From assembly GCF_008312835.1 (NCBI RefSeq), contig NZ_VSKS01000007.1, positions 62,001 to 126,000 of the forward strand: a DNA stretch of 64,000 nucleotides. Direction: 5' to 3'. A program made the translations under genes and the position numbers. The notes beneath the pieces were generated by a model. The model was not told the DNA's origin and did not search any database. It saw only the letters and a program-made list of their open reading frames with translations. The DNA comes from Streptomyces marokkonensis. Lineage in GTDB: Bacteria > Actinomycetota > Actinomycetes > Streptomycetales > Streptomycetaceae. Shown here one piece after another: positions 18,812 through 26,504 of this stretch. Position 1 is the first letter of the stretch. Each line of letters starts with the position of its first letter.

Positions 18812-19627
18812 GTGACCGAGAACGGATGGCCGGCCGACCGCATCGACACCGAGAACGCACACTCCGCGCGGATCTACGACTACATACTCGGCGGGAAGGA
18901 CTACTACCCGGCGGACCAGGAGGCCGGCGACGCCATGGCCCGGGAGTGGCCCGCGCTCCCCGTCCACATGCGCGCCAACCGGGACTGGATGAACCGGGCG
19001 GTCCGCTGGCTCGTGGAGGAAGCGGGGGTGCGCCAGTTCCTGGACATCGGCACGGGCATCCCCACCTCCCCGAACCTGCACGAGATCGCCCAGTCGGTGG
19101 CGCCCGCGTCACGCGTGGTCTACGTCGACAACGACCCCATCGTGCTCACCCTCTCCCAGGGCCTCCTGTCCAGCACACCCGAGGGCAGGACGTCGTACGT
19201 CGAGGCCGACTTCCGTGACCCGGCGAGCATCCTGGACGCCCCGGAGCTGCGGGAGACCCTCGATCTGGACCGGCCGGTGGCGCTGACGGTCATCGCCATC
19301 GTCCACTTCGTCCTCGACGAGGACGACGCCGTCGGCATCGTCCGGCGACTGCTGGAGCCGCTTCCCCCGGGCAGCTACCTGGCCATGACGATCGGCACGG
19401 CGGAGTTCGCCCCCGAGGAGGTGGGCCGGGTGGCCCGCGAGTACGCGGCCCGCAACATGCCGATGCGGCTGCGCACCCTCGACGAGGCCCACGAGTTCTT
19501 CGACGGTCTGGAGCTGGTCGAGCCGGGCATCGTCCAGGTGCACAAGTGGCACCCGGACGGCACCGGCGAGGAGGGCATCCGTGACGAGGACATCGCGATG
19601 TACGGAGCGGTGGCCCGCAAGCCGTAG
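18812..19627 (+). CDS. DUF574-family SAM-dependent methyltransferase
   Basis: 271 residues with the actinobacterial DUF574 signature: IDTENAHSARIYDYILGGKDYYPADQEA at the start, then the SAM-binding FLDIGTGIPTSPNLHE, YVDNDPIV, and the C-terminal FFDGLELVEPGIVQVHKW. Substrates of this large Streptomyces family are unknown. GTG 18812 has GAAGGAG 8 nt upstream. It follows the XRE gene by 96 bp in the same direction and may be read from the same promoter. Confidence 0.9.
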   Translation: MTENGWPADRIDTENAHSARIYDYILGGKDYYPADQEAGDAMAREWPALPVHMRANRDWMNRAVRWLVEEAGVRQFLDIGTGIPTSPNLHEIAQSVAPASRVVYVDNDPIVLTLSQGLLSSTPEGRTSYVEADFRDPASILDAPELRETLDLDRPVALTVIAIVHFVLDEDDAVGIVRRLLEPLPPGSYLAMTIGTAEFAPEEVGRVAREYAARNMPMRLRTLDEAHEFFDGLELVEPGIVQVHKWHPDGTGEEGIRDEDIAMYGAVARKP

Positions 19628-19661
19628 CACCACGCGCCGGGGCCGCACGGGCCCCGGCGCG

Positions 19662-19853
19662 TCAGTGTCCCGCCGCCCACCCGTCCGCGGTCACCCGCCA
19701 CACGACCTCGATGCCCACTTCGCCCGGAGCCGTGACCCCCTCGGGCGTCGGCCCGCGTCCGGTCTCGGTGAGCCCGGCACGGCGGGCCACTGCCGCGCTC
19801 GCCCCGTTGGCCGCGTCGAGACACACCTCCACGGCCCTGTTCTCCGGTTCAGG
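19662..19853 (-). pseudogene. C-terminal remnant of a GNAT acetyltransferase
   Basis: Read leftward, the frame ending at TGA 19662-19664 gives about 60 residues including PENRAVEVCLDAANGASAA and VARRAGLTETGRG. This matches the acetyl-CoA-side end of GNAT enzymes (N-xAS-xxVARRAGF pattern). The similarity ends abruptly near 19853 and no start or upstream half exists, so the gene has been truncated at the same point where the transposase-like fragment begins. Confidence 0.5.
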
Positions 19854-19935
19854 AGGGGGCCGTGCTCGCCTTCCGCCTGCTCCAGTCCGCCCTGGTCCAC
19901 GTCAACACGCTGCTGCTGCAGCAGGTCCTCTTCCT
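19847..19935 (+). mobile_element. Probable Tn3-family transposase fragment
   Basis: The plus-strand frame reads LAFRLLQSALVHVNTLLLQQ and then loses sense. This wording resembles a segment of actinobacterial Tn3-type transposases (QSALVHVNTLLxQ-VL). Only about 25 recognisable residues remain, without terminal repeats, so the assignment is tentative. It marks the left junction of the 19.9-23.1 kb patchwork. Confidence 0.4.
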
Positions 19936-19969
19936 CCCAGGTCATCCGGAAATACGCGGCCCGGGAAGG

Positions 19970-20006
19970 CTGTGGCGCCCAGGGAACAAGCCCCGGGGCG
20001 CCACAG
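19970..20006 (-). terminator. Terminator of the rsgA-methyltransferase operon
   Basis: A perfect 11-bp stem (arm CTGTGGCGCCC) with additional inner GGG/CCC pairing lies just beyond the stop at 20013 of the leftward operon. Confidence 0.75.
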
Positions 20007-20012
20007 GAGCGG

Positions 20013-21314
20013 TCAGACGCCAAACGCAACCGGGTACTGGATGGTGCCCGCCGGGACCGGGCGGGTGTCGTCCAGAGCCATGGCCATCATGGCCTCGTCA
20101 GGTACTTCGAAGGGGGCTCGGATGCCGAAGCGGGAGGCTGGCGTGAAGCCGAACCGAGGGTAGTAGTCGGGGTGTCCCAGGACGACAACGAGGTTCTCTC
20201 CCGTGGCCCGGGCGGCGGCCAGGGCGGCGCGGATGGCCGCGGAGCCGGCACCGGTGCGCTGGGCTGAGGGCAGTACCGCGCACGGGGCCAGGGCCAGGGC
20301 AGGTTGACCGTCGACGTGGCAGCGGGTGAGCAGCGCGTACCCGACCGGGGTGCCGTCGGGGGCTGCGGTGACCATCGACAGGCCGTCGATCCACGCCGTC
20401 GGGTCGGCGCGCAGGGCGTCGACGATGTCGGCCTCGGCGGCGGTGGGGAAGGCCCCGAGGAGGACGTCTCGGACGGCGGGGATGTCGTCGGCGGTTTCGG
20501 GACGGGCAGTCCAGGTGGTCATGGTTCCGTTCTCAGTGGTGTCGTGGGGGCTGAGGATGTAGGCGGCGTAGTTGTAGTCGCTGCCGTGTTCGCGCCGCAT
20601 GCCGATCTCTGTCCGGTGTGCGGCCAGGGCCTCCGGCATGCCGGGCTGCTGGGGGTCCTCTCGGGCCAGGCGCTGGGTGAGCGGCGTGTAGTACTCGTCC
20701 CACCAGTCGCTTTCCGGCAGCGGCCAGTGCGCGCGGAGGCGATAGCCGGCGGCCTGCGCGGCGTCGGTGTTCGCGGCGTGGGTGCGCAGTGGGTAGGCCG
20801 CGTCCCAGTAGGCGCGCGCCGGGGCAGCGGGGTTGGGCACGGTCCATTCGATTTCGGTGACGACGAGGACGCCGCCCGGGGCGAGCAGGCGACGCCAGGC
20901 GCGCAGGGCGACGTCAAAGCCGACGGTGTATACGGACCCCTCGGCCCAGATCACGTCGAAGCTGTGATCGGGGACGGGCAGCCGGTCCATCGAGCAGTTG
21001 ACGACCGTGACCTGGTCGCCCAGGCCCCGGCGGGCCGCCTCGGCGGCGAGGCCGTCCAGGAAGGGCTGGTACAAGTCGACCGCGGTCACATGCGCACCGG
21101 CTTCCTCCGCCAGCAGCAGGGTGGAGCGGCCGGGGCCGCAGCCCGCGTCCAGCACCCGCGGGCTCTCGGGCAATGGCCCGGCCATCTCCAGCAGGCGCCG
21201 TGTGGTGGCGTCCGAGCCGGGGCCTTGCCGGGGCAGATCGTGGTGCAGGGCGAAGAACGCCTCCGTCACCGGGTCGGTGCCAGGAGCGTGGTCGGGTGTG
21301 TCGGTGTCGTTCAC
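20013..21314 (-). CDS. Fusion: class I SAM methyltransferase + GNAT acetyltransferase
   Basis: 433 residues in one uninterrupted frame. The methyltransferase half (about 1-265) has the SAM motif VLDAGCGPGRSTLLLAEE, AVDLYQPF, the acidic DVIWAEGSVY and LLAPGGVLVVTE. The GNAT half (about 266-433) has the acetyl-CoA loop QRTGAGSAAIRAAL and YYPRFGFTPAS. An internal ATG at 20522 starts the GNAT domain but follows only a weak ribosome site, so read-through as a fusion is likely; a second product is possible. The GTG start overlaps the rsgA stop (21311-21314). Substrates are unknown. Confidence 0.8.
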   Translation of the reverse strand: MNDTDTPDHAPGTDPVTEAFFALHHDLPRQGPGSDATTRRLLEMAGPLPESPRVLDAGCGPGRSTLLLAEEAGAHVTAVDLYQPFLDGLAAEAARRGLGDQVTVVNCSMDRLPVPDHSFDVIWAEGSVYTVGFDVALRAWRRLLAPGGVLVVTEIEWTVPNPAAPARAYWDAAYPLRTHAANTDAAQAAGYRLRAHWPLPESDWWDEYYTPLTQRLAREDPQQPGMPEALAAHRTEIGMRREHGSDYNYAAYILSPHDTTENGTMTTWTARPETADDIPAVRDVLLGAFPTAAEADIVDALRADPTAWIDGLSMVTAAPDGTPVGYALLTRCHVDGQPALALAPCAVLPSAQRTGAGSAAIRAALAAARATGENLVVVLGHPDYYPRFGFTPASRFGIRAPFEVPDEAMMAMALDDTRPVPAGTIQYPVAFGV

Positions 21315-22408
21315 AGCTGGCGCTCCCGGAACTGATAGGTGGCACGCAGGTGCCGCGTGATGTCCTTCCTGGCGGCCTCGCGGTCGTTGCGCAGCCGAGC
21401 GTCGGTGCGGGAGGCTGCGTAGGCGTTCTCCCTCAGCAGTTGGCGGTAGCTGTCCAGACGGCGCGGGGGAATCTCGCCTGCCTCGACGGCAGCCAGCACC
21501 GCGCAGCCGGGTTCGCTCACATGTGCGCAGTCCGTGAACCGGCAGCCCTGTGCGAGGTGTTCGATCTCGGCGAAGGTCTGCTCCAGCCCGTCCTGCGCGT
21601 CGTGCAGGCCGATCGCGCGCAGACCGGGGGTGTCCAGCAGGACCCCGCCGCCGGGCAGCGGAATCAGCTCCCGCCATGCGGTGGTGTGCCGCCCCTTGCC
21701 GTCCACGTCGCGCACAGCGGCGGTCGCCAGCCGCTCCTCGCCCAGCAGCTGGTTACCCAGAGTGGACTTACCTGCGCCGGAGGGGCCCAGCAGCACGACG
21801 GTGCCGTTCAGGACGGCCGTCAGGGTGTCCAGGCCCAGCCCGGTCACGGCGCTGGTGACCAGCACATCCGTGCCTGGTGCCACCTCGGACACCTCGGCTG
21901 CGGCCAGTTGCGGGTCGGCACACTGGTCGGCCTTGGTGAGCACCACGACCGGCTGGGCGCCGCTCTCCCAGGCCAGGGCGAGCATGCGTTCGGTCCTGCC
22001 GTGCTTCAGCGGGGTACCCAGCGACACCGTCACCGCGACCGTGTCGATGTTGGCGGCCAGGACCTGGCCACGGGAGGTACGCGAGGCGGTGGATCGCACC
22101 AGGGCGGTGCGTCGCTCCAGTACCGCGTGCAGCACTGGTCCGTGACTGGTGGTGGCGGGACGCAGGGCGGCCCAGTCGCCCGTGCATGGCGGCGACAGCG
22201 GATTCTTCTGATCGGCGGCACCGGGGATCTCCGCACGGAGGATTCCGGCGTCGGTGACTGCTTCACACGAGCCGCGTTCGGCTCGCACGATACGGGCCGG
22301 GATCAGGCCGGCCTCGCGATGGGGCGCGAAGGCGTGCTCACACGCCTCGTCCCAGCCGTAGTCCGCCAGGGAGTACGGCTGAGCATGGTGGAAAGTGGAT
22401 TGAGACAA
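21311..22408 (-). CDS. rsgA: RsgA-type circularly permuted GTPase
   Basis: 365 residues. An OB-fold-like N-terminus precedes a circularly permuted GTPase with motif order G4 (TKAD) - G1 (GPSGAGKST) - G3 (DTPG). The C-terminal zinc finger CRFTDCAHVSEPGC matches E. coli RsgA spacing. RsgA GTPases assist 30S ribosomal subunit maturation. The N-terminal half, with ARIVRAERGSCEAVT, fits. The start is TTG 22408, with AAGGG 8 nt upstream. The upstream uORF and hairpin suggest inducible, translation-linked control. It may be an additional copy; no other is visible in this window. Confidence 0.88.
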   Translation of the reverse strand: MSQSTFHHAQPYSLADYGWDEACEHAFAPHREAGLIPARIVRAERGSCEAVTDAGILRAEIPGAADQKNPLSPPCTGDWAALRPATTSHGPVLHAVLERRTALVRSTASRTSRGQVLAANIDTVAVTVSLGTPLKHGRTERMLALAWESGAQPVVVLTKADQCADPQLAAAEVSEVAPGTDVLVTSAVTGLGLDTLTAVLNGTVVLLGPSGAGKSTLGNQLLGEERLATAAVRDVDGKGRHTTAWRELIPLPGGGVLLDTPGLRAIGLHDAQDGLEQTFAEIEHLAQGCRFTDCAHVSEPGCAVLAAVEAGEIPPRRLDSYRQLLRENAYAASRTDARLRNDREAARKDITRHLRATYQFRERQL

Positions 22409-22421
22409 CGCAGAGACCCTT

Positions 22422-22507
22422 GAACAAGGACCCCGTTGAGCGCGATGCTCCGCCCCCGTGAGCCATGGGGCTTGGGCGGGGGTGAAGGTCAGGTCAGACC
22501 GGGGTCC
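22422..22507 (-). promoter_or_regulatory. Candidate attenuator between the leader peptide and rsgA
   Basis: Between the uORF stop (22494) and rsgA lies an imperfect GC hairpin of the CCCCCGCCC...GGGGGCGG type (about 22448-22487 region). It is framed by a second 8-bp complementary pair: GGACCCCG (22428-22435) with CGGGGTCC (22500-22507). On the transcript the latter pairs the last uORF codons with sequence just upstream of the rsgA ribosome site. The two pairings could be alternatives switched by a ribosome on the uORF. Confidence 0.45.
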
Positions 22508-22565
22508 GGGACGTGAGGATGGTCCGGCGTGCGCTGCACACGGCAGCGGCCTTCACGGCAGACAT
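22494..22565 (-). CDS. Candidate 23-residue leader peptide upstream of rsgA
   Basis: Short ORF starting MSAVKAAAVCSARR and ending TSRTPV before TGA 22494-22496. Its ribosome site GGGGGAGGTGAG is one of the strongest in the region, with ATG at 22565. It sits between a promoter and the rsgA hairpin, the layout of leader peptides that control ribosome-targeted resistance genes. The ORF is clear in sequence; its translation and regulatory role are inferred. Confidence 0.5.
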   Translation of the reverse strand: MSAVKAAAVCSARRTILTSRTPV

Positions 22566-22624
22566 CAACTCACCTCCCCCTTCCGGTCTCGCAGTTGACC
22601 CGATTGTCCCTGTGCCACTAGACG

Positions 22625-22654
22625 CTAACACATCCAGTCCCCGGCGTCGGACAA
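22625..22654 (-). promoter_or_regulatory. Probable promoter of the rsgA operon
   Basis: On the minus strand TTGTCC (22649-22654) and TGTTAG (22625-22630), spaced by 18 bp, form a plausible promoter. It would start transcription about 50 nt before the leader peptide, leaving a transcript with uORF, hairpin, rsgA and the fusion gene. Confidence 0.4.
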
Positions 22655-22689
22655 CGCCGGGGACGGAGGGCGTCGGTGCACGGGGGCTC

Positions 22690-23120
22690 AGGTCCGTCGG
22701 TGGGCGGCAGGGTGCCGTGACGGAGCCGGTGGAGCGTCCACCCGTCCAGGCCCTCGATGTCCTCGGGTGGGGCTAGGGGGTTGGCCGGCAGACGCCAGCA
22801 CCTCGTCGGCCCGCGCGTCGGACTCGTGGAGCGTCTTGCAGAACGGCTTCTCCCGCAGGGCGACGTCCAGGCGCCACAGGCCGGCGATCTGGTTCTCGGC
22901 CAGGGCCTTGGTGCGGTCCGGGAGTGCCGGGCGCCGCTCGATCCCGATCGTCGGATCAGCCTTCGATCCAGCCCTGGCGCTGCCACCAGCCGATCGCCTT
23001 GCGCGCGATGGACAGCTCCCGGTTGACGGTGAGGACTTCGCGATGCCCGCGCCGGTGAGGTACCGCTCGACCGCCGCGGTGTACGACGCGGGCGCGCACT
23101 GCCGCAGTAGATGCGTGCAC
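22690..23120 (-). pseudogene. Decayed tyrosine recombinase (phage-type integrase)
   Basis: Pieces of one integrase occur in order but in different frames: YTAAVERYLTGAGIAKSS, then TVNRELSIARKAIGWWQRQG, then DPTIGIERRPALPDRTKALA and GLWRLDVALREKPF with DARADEVL, then NPLAPPEDIEGLDGWTLHRL plus RH of the catalytic box. Frameshifts join the pieces and two internal stretches of roughly 80-90 residues seem deleted. The final catalytic Arg/Tyr region is missing. It cannot be functional. Confidence 0.75.
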
Positions 23121-23337
23121 CTCACCTGCGGCGGCCGGAGCACCCACCACAGGTCGCAACGATCACGGTAGGGGGTCCGCCGGGCGACAGCAGTCCGATA
23201 GGCCGACCTCGAAGCGGAACAGGCGCTACCGCCAGCCGCTGCGCCTCGGTCCGAGCGCCCGGTCCAGCCCTGAACACTCCTCCCGGTCGCGGGCGGGGAA
23301 CATTGGGCCCGCTCGGACGCATTACCGAGCCCGACCG

Positions 23338-24264
23338 TCAGCTCAGCACCGCCTCCCAGGTGTCCACGGCGTAATGGACCGTCATGCCGTGCCGGTCGTA
23401 CAGGCGGGGGGCTCCGGTGGTGTTCTCCGTGTCCACGCCGAGGCCGACGGTGTCCCGGCCACGGGCGGCGAAGGCCGCGAACGCGTGCCGCAACAGGAAT
23501 CCGCCCAGGCCGCGGCCGCGCGCCGCGGGCAGGACACCGAGGCTCCGTATCCACCCCATGGCCTCGCGGTCGTCGCGTGCGAGCAGGAAGCCGACGTCCC
23601 CCAGATCGTCGGTGGACACGATCCACACCAGCGACCAGTCCAGCCTCTCGGCGTCGATGTCGTGCAGCCACGGCGCGTAGGCGCGGGGCTGGTGGTCGAA
23701 GTGGCCGGCGAAGGACGTCTGGTACAGCTCGTGCACCCGCAGCCGGTCCGCCTCGGCGGCGCAGTCGCGCACGCGTACCCCGGCCGGAACCTCCGGCACC
23801 GCGTCGCGGGCGCGGTCCAGAGGACGGCGCAGTACGTGGTACCGGCGGACGACACGCCAGCCACGCTCCCGCAGAAGTCCGGTGTCCAGTGTGGGCGCCA
23901 CGTTGAGATGCAGGTGCACCACCGCCCGCGCCGCCCCGTTCCCCCGGGCCTTCTCCAGCGCCCTGGCCTCCATCGCCTCCAGCACGAGGGCGGCGGCCGG
24001 CTGGTGCGCGGGCAGGACGTACTGGTCGATGTCGATGCGCTCACCGCCGGACTCGTCCCACAGCAGCCCGTACGCCACCAGCCGGTCCCCGTCCAGGACG
24101 AGCCAGGAGTCGCGCTCCAGGTCGGTTTCGGGATGCTTCAGGTCCGCCTGGACGGTGTGCAGGTCGGTCTCGGGCCGGCCGATCTCGATCTCGTCGACCT
24201 CGTTGAGCAGCGCGGTGATGGCCGCCGCGTCGGCGAGCGCCGCGGGACGTCGTGAGTAGGGCAT
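23338..24264 (-). CDS. GNAT-family acetyltransferase with two GNAT-like halves
   Basis: 308 residues. The N-terminal half (about 1-150) is a degenerate GNAT fold. The C-terminal half (about 160-308) has the acetyl-CoA loop VLPAARGRGLGGFLLRHAF and GLGVDTENTTGAPRLYDRHGM, typical of active GNATs. The two-domain layout resembles mycothiol synthase-like proteins, but the substrate cannot be assigned. ATG 24264 is chosen; no strong ribosome site is visible. It is downstream of the enoyl-CoA hydratase operon but separated by a strong terminator. Confidence 0.8.
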   Translation of the reverse strand: MPYSRRPAALADAAAITALLNEVDEIEIGRPETDLHTVQADLKHPETDLERDSWLVLDGDRLVAYGLLWDESGGERIDIDQYVLPAHQPAAALVLEAMEARALEKARGNGAARAVVHLHLNVAPTLDTGLLRERGWRVVRRYHVLRRPLDRARDAVPEVPAGVRVRDCAAEADRLRVHELYQTSFAGHFDHQPRAYAPWLHDIDAERLDWSLVWIVSTDDLGDVGFLLARDDREAMGWIRSLGVLPAARGRGLGGFLLRHAFAAFAARGRDTVGLGVDTENTTGAPRLYDRHGMTVHYAVDTWEAVLS

Positions 24265-24309
24265 GAGCAGCAAGGGTCGGGCTGCGGAGCCCGCCGCGCA
24301 ACGTCTTTT

Positions 24310-24337
24310 CGGGGGGACGGGCCGACCCGTCCCCCCG
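24310..24337 (-). terminator. Terminator of the conservon-P450 operon
   Basis: A perfect 12-bp stem (arm CGGGGGGACGGG) with the 4-nt loop CCGA starts about 20 bp after the enoyl-CoA hydratase stop (24357). Confidence 0.85.
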
Positions 24338-24356
24338 TCGGGTGACGGACCCGGGC

Positions 24357-25139
24357 TCAGCGGGCGTGGCGTTGTTCGGTGAGGACCGCCGTCAGCAGTT
24401 CGGGATCGAACACCGAGACGTCGGCGAGACGGGTGGGGGCGGCGAGCGAGTTGAGCAGGGCCTTGGTGACCCGCACGGCGGAGGCCGGCCGCCGCAGGAC
24501 GGGCTTGGCCCAGGCCATGACGGCGGCGTCGAGCGCGTCCGGCGGCACGACCTTGTGCAGGACCGACAGGCCGAGGGCCTCCTGGGCGTCGAAGACCCGC
24601 GCGGTGAGGATCAGCTCCCGCACACGGGCCACGCCCACCTCACTGATCAGGCGGGGGAGCAGCCCACCCCAGGTGGGTGGCACTCCCAGGGCGAGTTCGG
24701 GCAGCCGGAAGGTGGCGGTGTCGACGCCCACGCGCAGATCGCAGGCGAGCGCGAGGCCGACACCGGCGCCGACGGCCCTGCCCTGGACGCGGGCGATGGT
24801 GACGGCCGGGTTGGTGGTGAGCGCCTCGCACACCCGCAGGGCCTTCGCGCCGGAGACGCGGATGCCGCCACCGGTGGGATCGTCCTCGAAGTGCCGGGGG
24901 AACTCGCGCCGGTCGCCGCCGAGGCAGAACTCCTCCCCGGCTGCGGCCAGGACCAGGACCCGTACCGCGGGGTCCTGGTCGCCGAGGACCGTGAGGAGGT
25001 CGTCCAGCATGACGTCGCTGACGGCGTTGCCCTCTTCGGGGAGGTTCAGTTCGACGGTGAGGAGAGGACCCTGCCGGTAGGTGCGCAGGGTCTTGAGTAT
25101 CCGGTCGGCGGGGAGTCCGGCGAGGGGCTGGGCGTTCAT
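24357..25139 (-). CDS. Enoyl-CoA hydratase/isomerase family protein
   Basis: 260-residue crotonase-fold protein. EEFCLGGD and GRAVGAGVGLALACDLRVG supply the CoA-binding and oxyanion-hole loops, and PELALGVPPTWGG is the catalytic-glutamate region. Crotonases hydrate, isomerise or cleave acyl-CoA thioesters. Its ATG overlaps the stop of the upstream P450 by 4 bp (25136-25139), so it is translationally coupled to the conservon. That suggests a lipid- or polyketide-like substrate shared with the P450s. The exact reaction is unknown. Confidence 0.85.
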   Translation of the reverse strand: MNAQPLAGLPADRILKTLRTYRQGPLLTVELNLPEEGNAVSDVMLDDLLTVLGDQDPAVRVLVLAAAGEEFCLGGDRREFPRHFEDDPTGGGIRVSGAKALRVCEALTTNPAVTIARVQGRAVGAGVGLALACDLRVGVDTATFRLPELALGVPPTWGGLLPRLISEVGVARVRELILTARVFDAQEALGLSVLHKVVPPDALDAAVMAWAKPVLRRPASAVRVTKALLNSLAAPTRLADVSVFDPELLTAVLTEQRHAR

Positions 25140-26401
25140 GTCGTCACCTTCAGGGAAGTGATACGGCGGAAGACGAGGCGGGAGTTGTCGTAGGAGGGCG
25201 CCCCGATCGGCCGGAGGGTGGGGAAGCGCTCCAGCACCTGGGCGACCATCTCGCGCGCCTCGAAGCGTGCGAGGGCCGCGCCGAGGCAGTAGTGGGGTCC
25301 GCTGCCGAACGTGATGTGGCCGCCTCCGCGCAGGATGTCGAAGACGTGCGGGTCCGGGTTGCGACGGGGGTCGTGGGCCGCCGAACCGTACAGGATGTGG
25401 ACGGTGGTGTCCTTCGCGACGGGCGTGCCGGCGAGGACGGTGTCGTCGGCGGCCACATGGGAGTTGAGCCAGACCGGGGGGTCGTAGCGCAGGGTCTCCT
25501 CCACCAGGTCCTCGATGTGCTCCGGGTGGGCCCGCAGCCAGTCCGCGCGGGCGGGCTCCTCGGTGGCGAACCGCACCGCGTTGGTCAGCAGCACCGCGCT
25601 GGTCTCCAGCGAGGCGATGGTGATGAACATCGTCAGGTGGTAGATCACCCGGGCCGCCGCGGCCGGGTCGTGCGGGTACTGGGCGTCCCAGTGGTGGATC
25701 CAGGCGGTGAGGACATCGTTGCCAGGGTGTGCGCGCCGGTCGCGGATCAGTTCGTCGAAGAACGTCCGCATCTCCAGGGTGGCCCGTCCCGCCGCGGCCA
25801 GTTCCTCCTTGGTGGGCAGCAACTCCTGGGCGTAGGCCTGCCGGTGGGCGAAGTCCAGGATGTGCGCGTGGTGCTCCTCGGGGATGCGCAGCCACTCACC
25901 GACCGTACGGACGGGGAGGAGTTCGGCGACCGTACGGACGAAGTCGGCCTCCCCGTCGACTCGCAGGCGTTCCTCCAGGTCGTCCAGGAGGCCGGAGACG
26001 AGCGCGGCGATCCGCGGACGCATGCCCTCCAGGGTGGCACGGTCGAACGGGTTGCCCAGGGCACGGCGCTGGCAGGTGTGCGTCGGGGCGTTGATGCGGG
26101 ACAGAGTGCCCGTCAACTCCTGGGTGGCCAACTCCTGCCAGCGTCTCGGGTCGGGCTGCCGCTCCTGCCAGGCGAAGTCCGGCACGAGCCAGTTCCTGCC
26201 GCGCAGGACCTGGCTGCATGCCTCGAACGAGGTGACGAAGTAGGCGCCCCAGGGGGCGCGTACCACGTCCCCCAGGGCGCGTAGCCCCTCCCAGACGGGA
26301 AGGGGGTCGGCCTGACCCTCGGCCGAACGCAGGTGGCGGAGGAGGGAGATGACGGCTCGGCGGTCGTTGATGGTCCCGCGTATGTCGCCAACGGCGGTCA
26401 C
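25136..26401 (-). CDS. Cytochrome P450, conservon-linked (CvnF-type)
   Basis: 421 residues. The K-helix EETLR (ExxR) is intact and the haem loop is FGSGPHYCLGAALAR. The I-helix reads ASLETS, with Ser in place of the usual Gly. GTG 26401 is chosen because GAAGGAG lies 6 nt upstream; a longer upstream frame lacks a ribosome site. It follows the atypical P450 of the conservon, as the CYP154-like members do in other Streptomyces conservons, and is coupled to the hydratase gene downstream. It probably hydroxylates a small hydrophobic molecule. Confidence 0.88.
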   Translation of the reverse strand: MTAVGDIRGTINDRRAVISLLRHLRSAEGQADPLPVWEGLRALGDVVRAPWGAYFVTSFEACSQVLRGRNWLVPDFAWQERQPDPRRWQELATQELTGTLSRINAPTHTCQRRALGNPFDRATLEGMRPRIAALVSGLLDDLEERLRVDGEADFVRTVAELLPVRTVGEWLRIPEEHHAHILDFAHRQAYAQELLPTKEELAAAGRATLEMRTFFDELIRDRRAHPGNDVLTAWIHHWDAQYPHDPAAAARVIYHLTMFITIASLETSAVLLTNAVRFATEEPARADWLRAHPEHIEDLVEETLRYDPPVWLNSHVAADDTVLAGTPVAKDTTVHILYGSAAHDPRRNPDPHVFDILRGGGHITFGSGPHYCLGAALARFEAREMVAQVLERFPTLRPIGAPSYDNSRLVFRRITSLKVTT

Positions 26402-26504
26402 GTGGAGCTCCTTCGGCTGGACGCTACCGTTACCGACGGAACCTACCCCTCCACCTACCTGCGTCATGTGTCGTTGCGTGTTGTACCTGTCACATGCCGT
26501 GCCC

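Noticed and set aside
26465-26496. CATGTG...CACATG arms between the two conservon P450 genes.
   Set aside because: Only 6-bp arms with a 20-bp spacer and no further symmetry; not distinguishable from chance.
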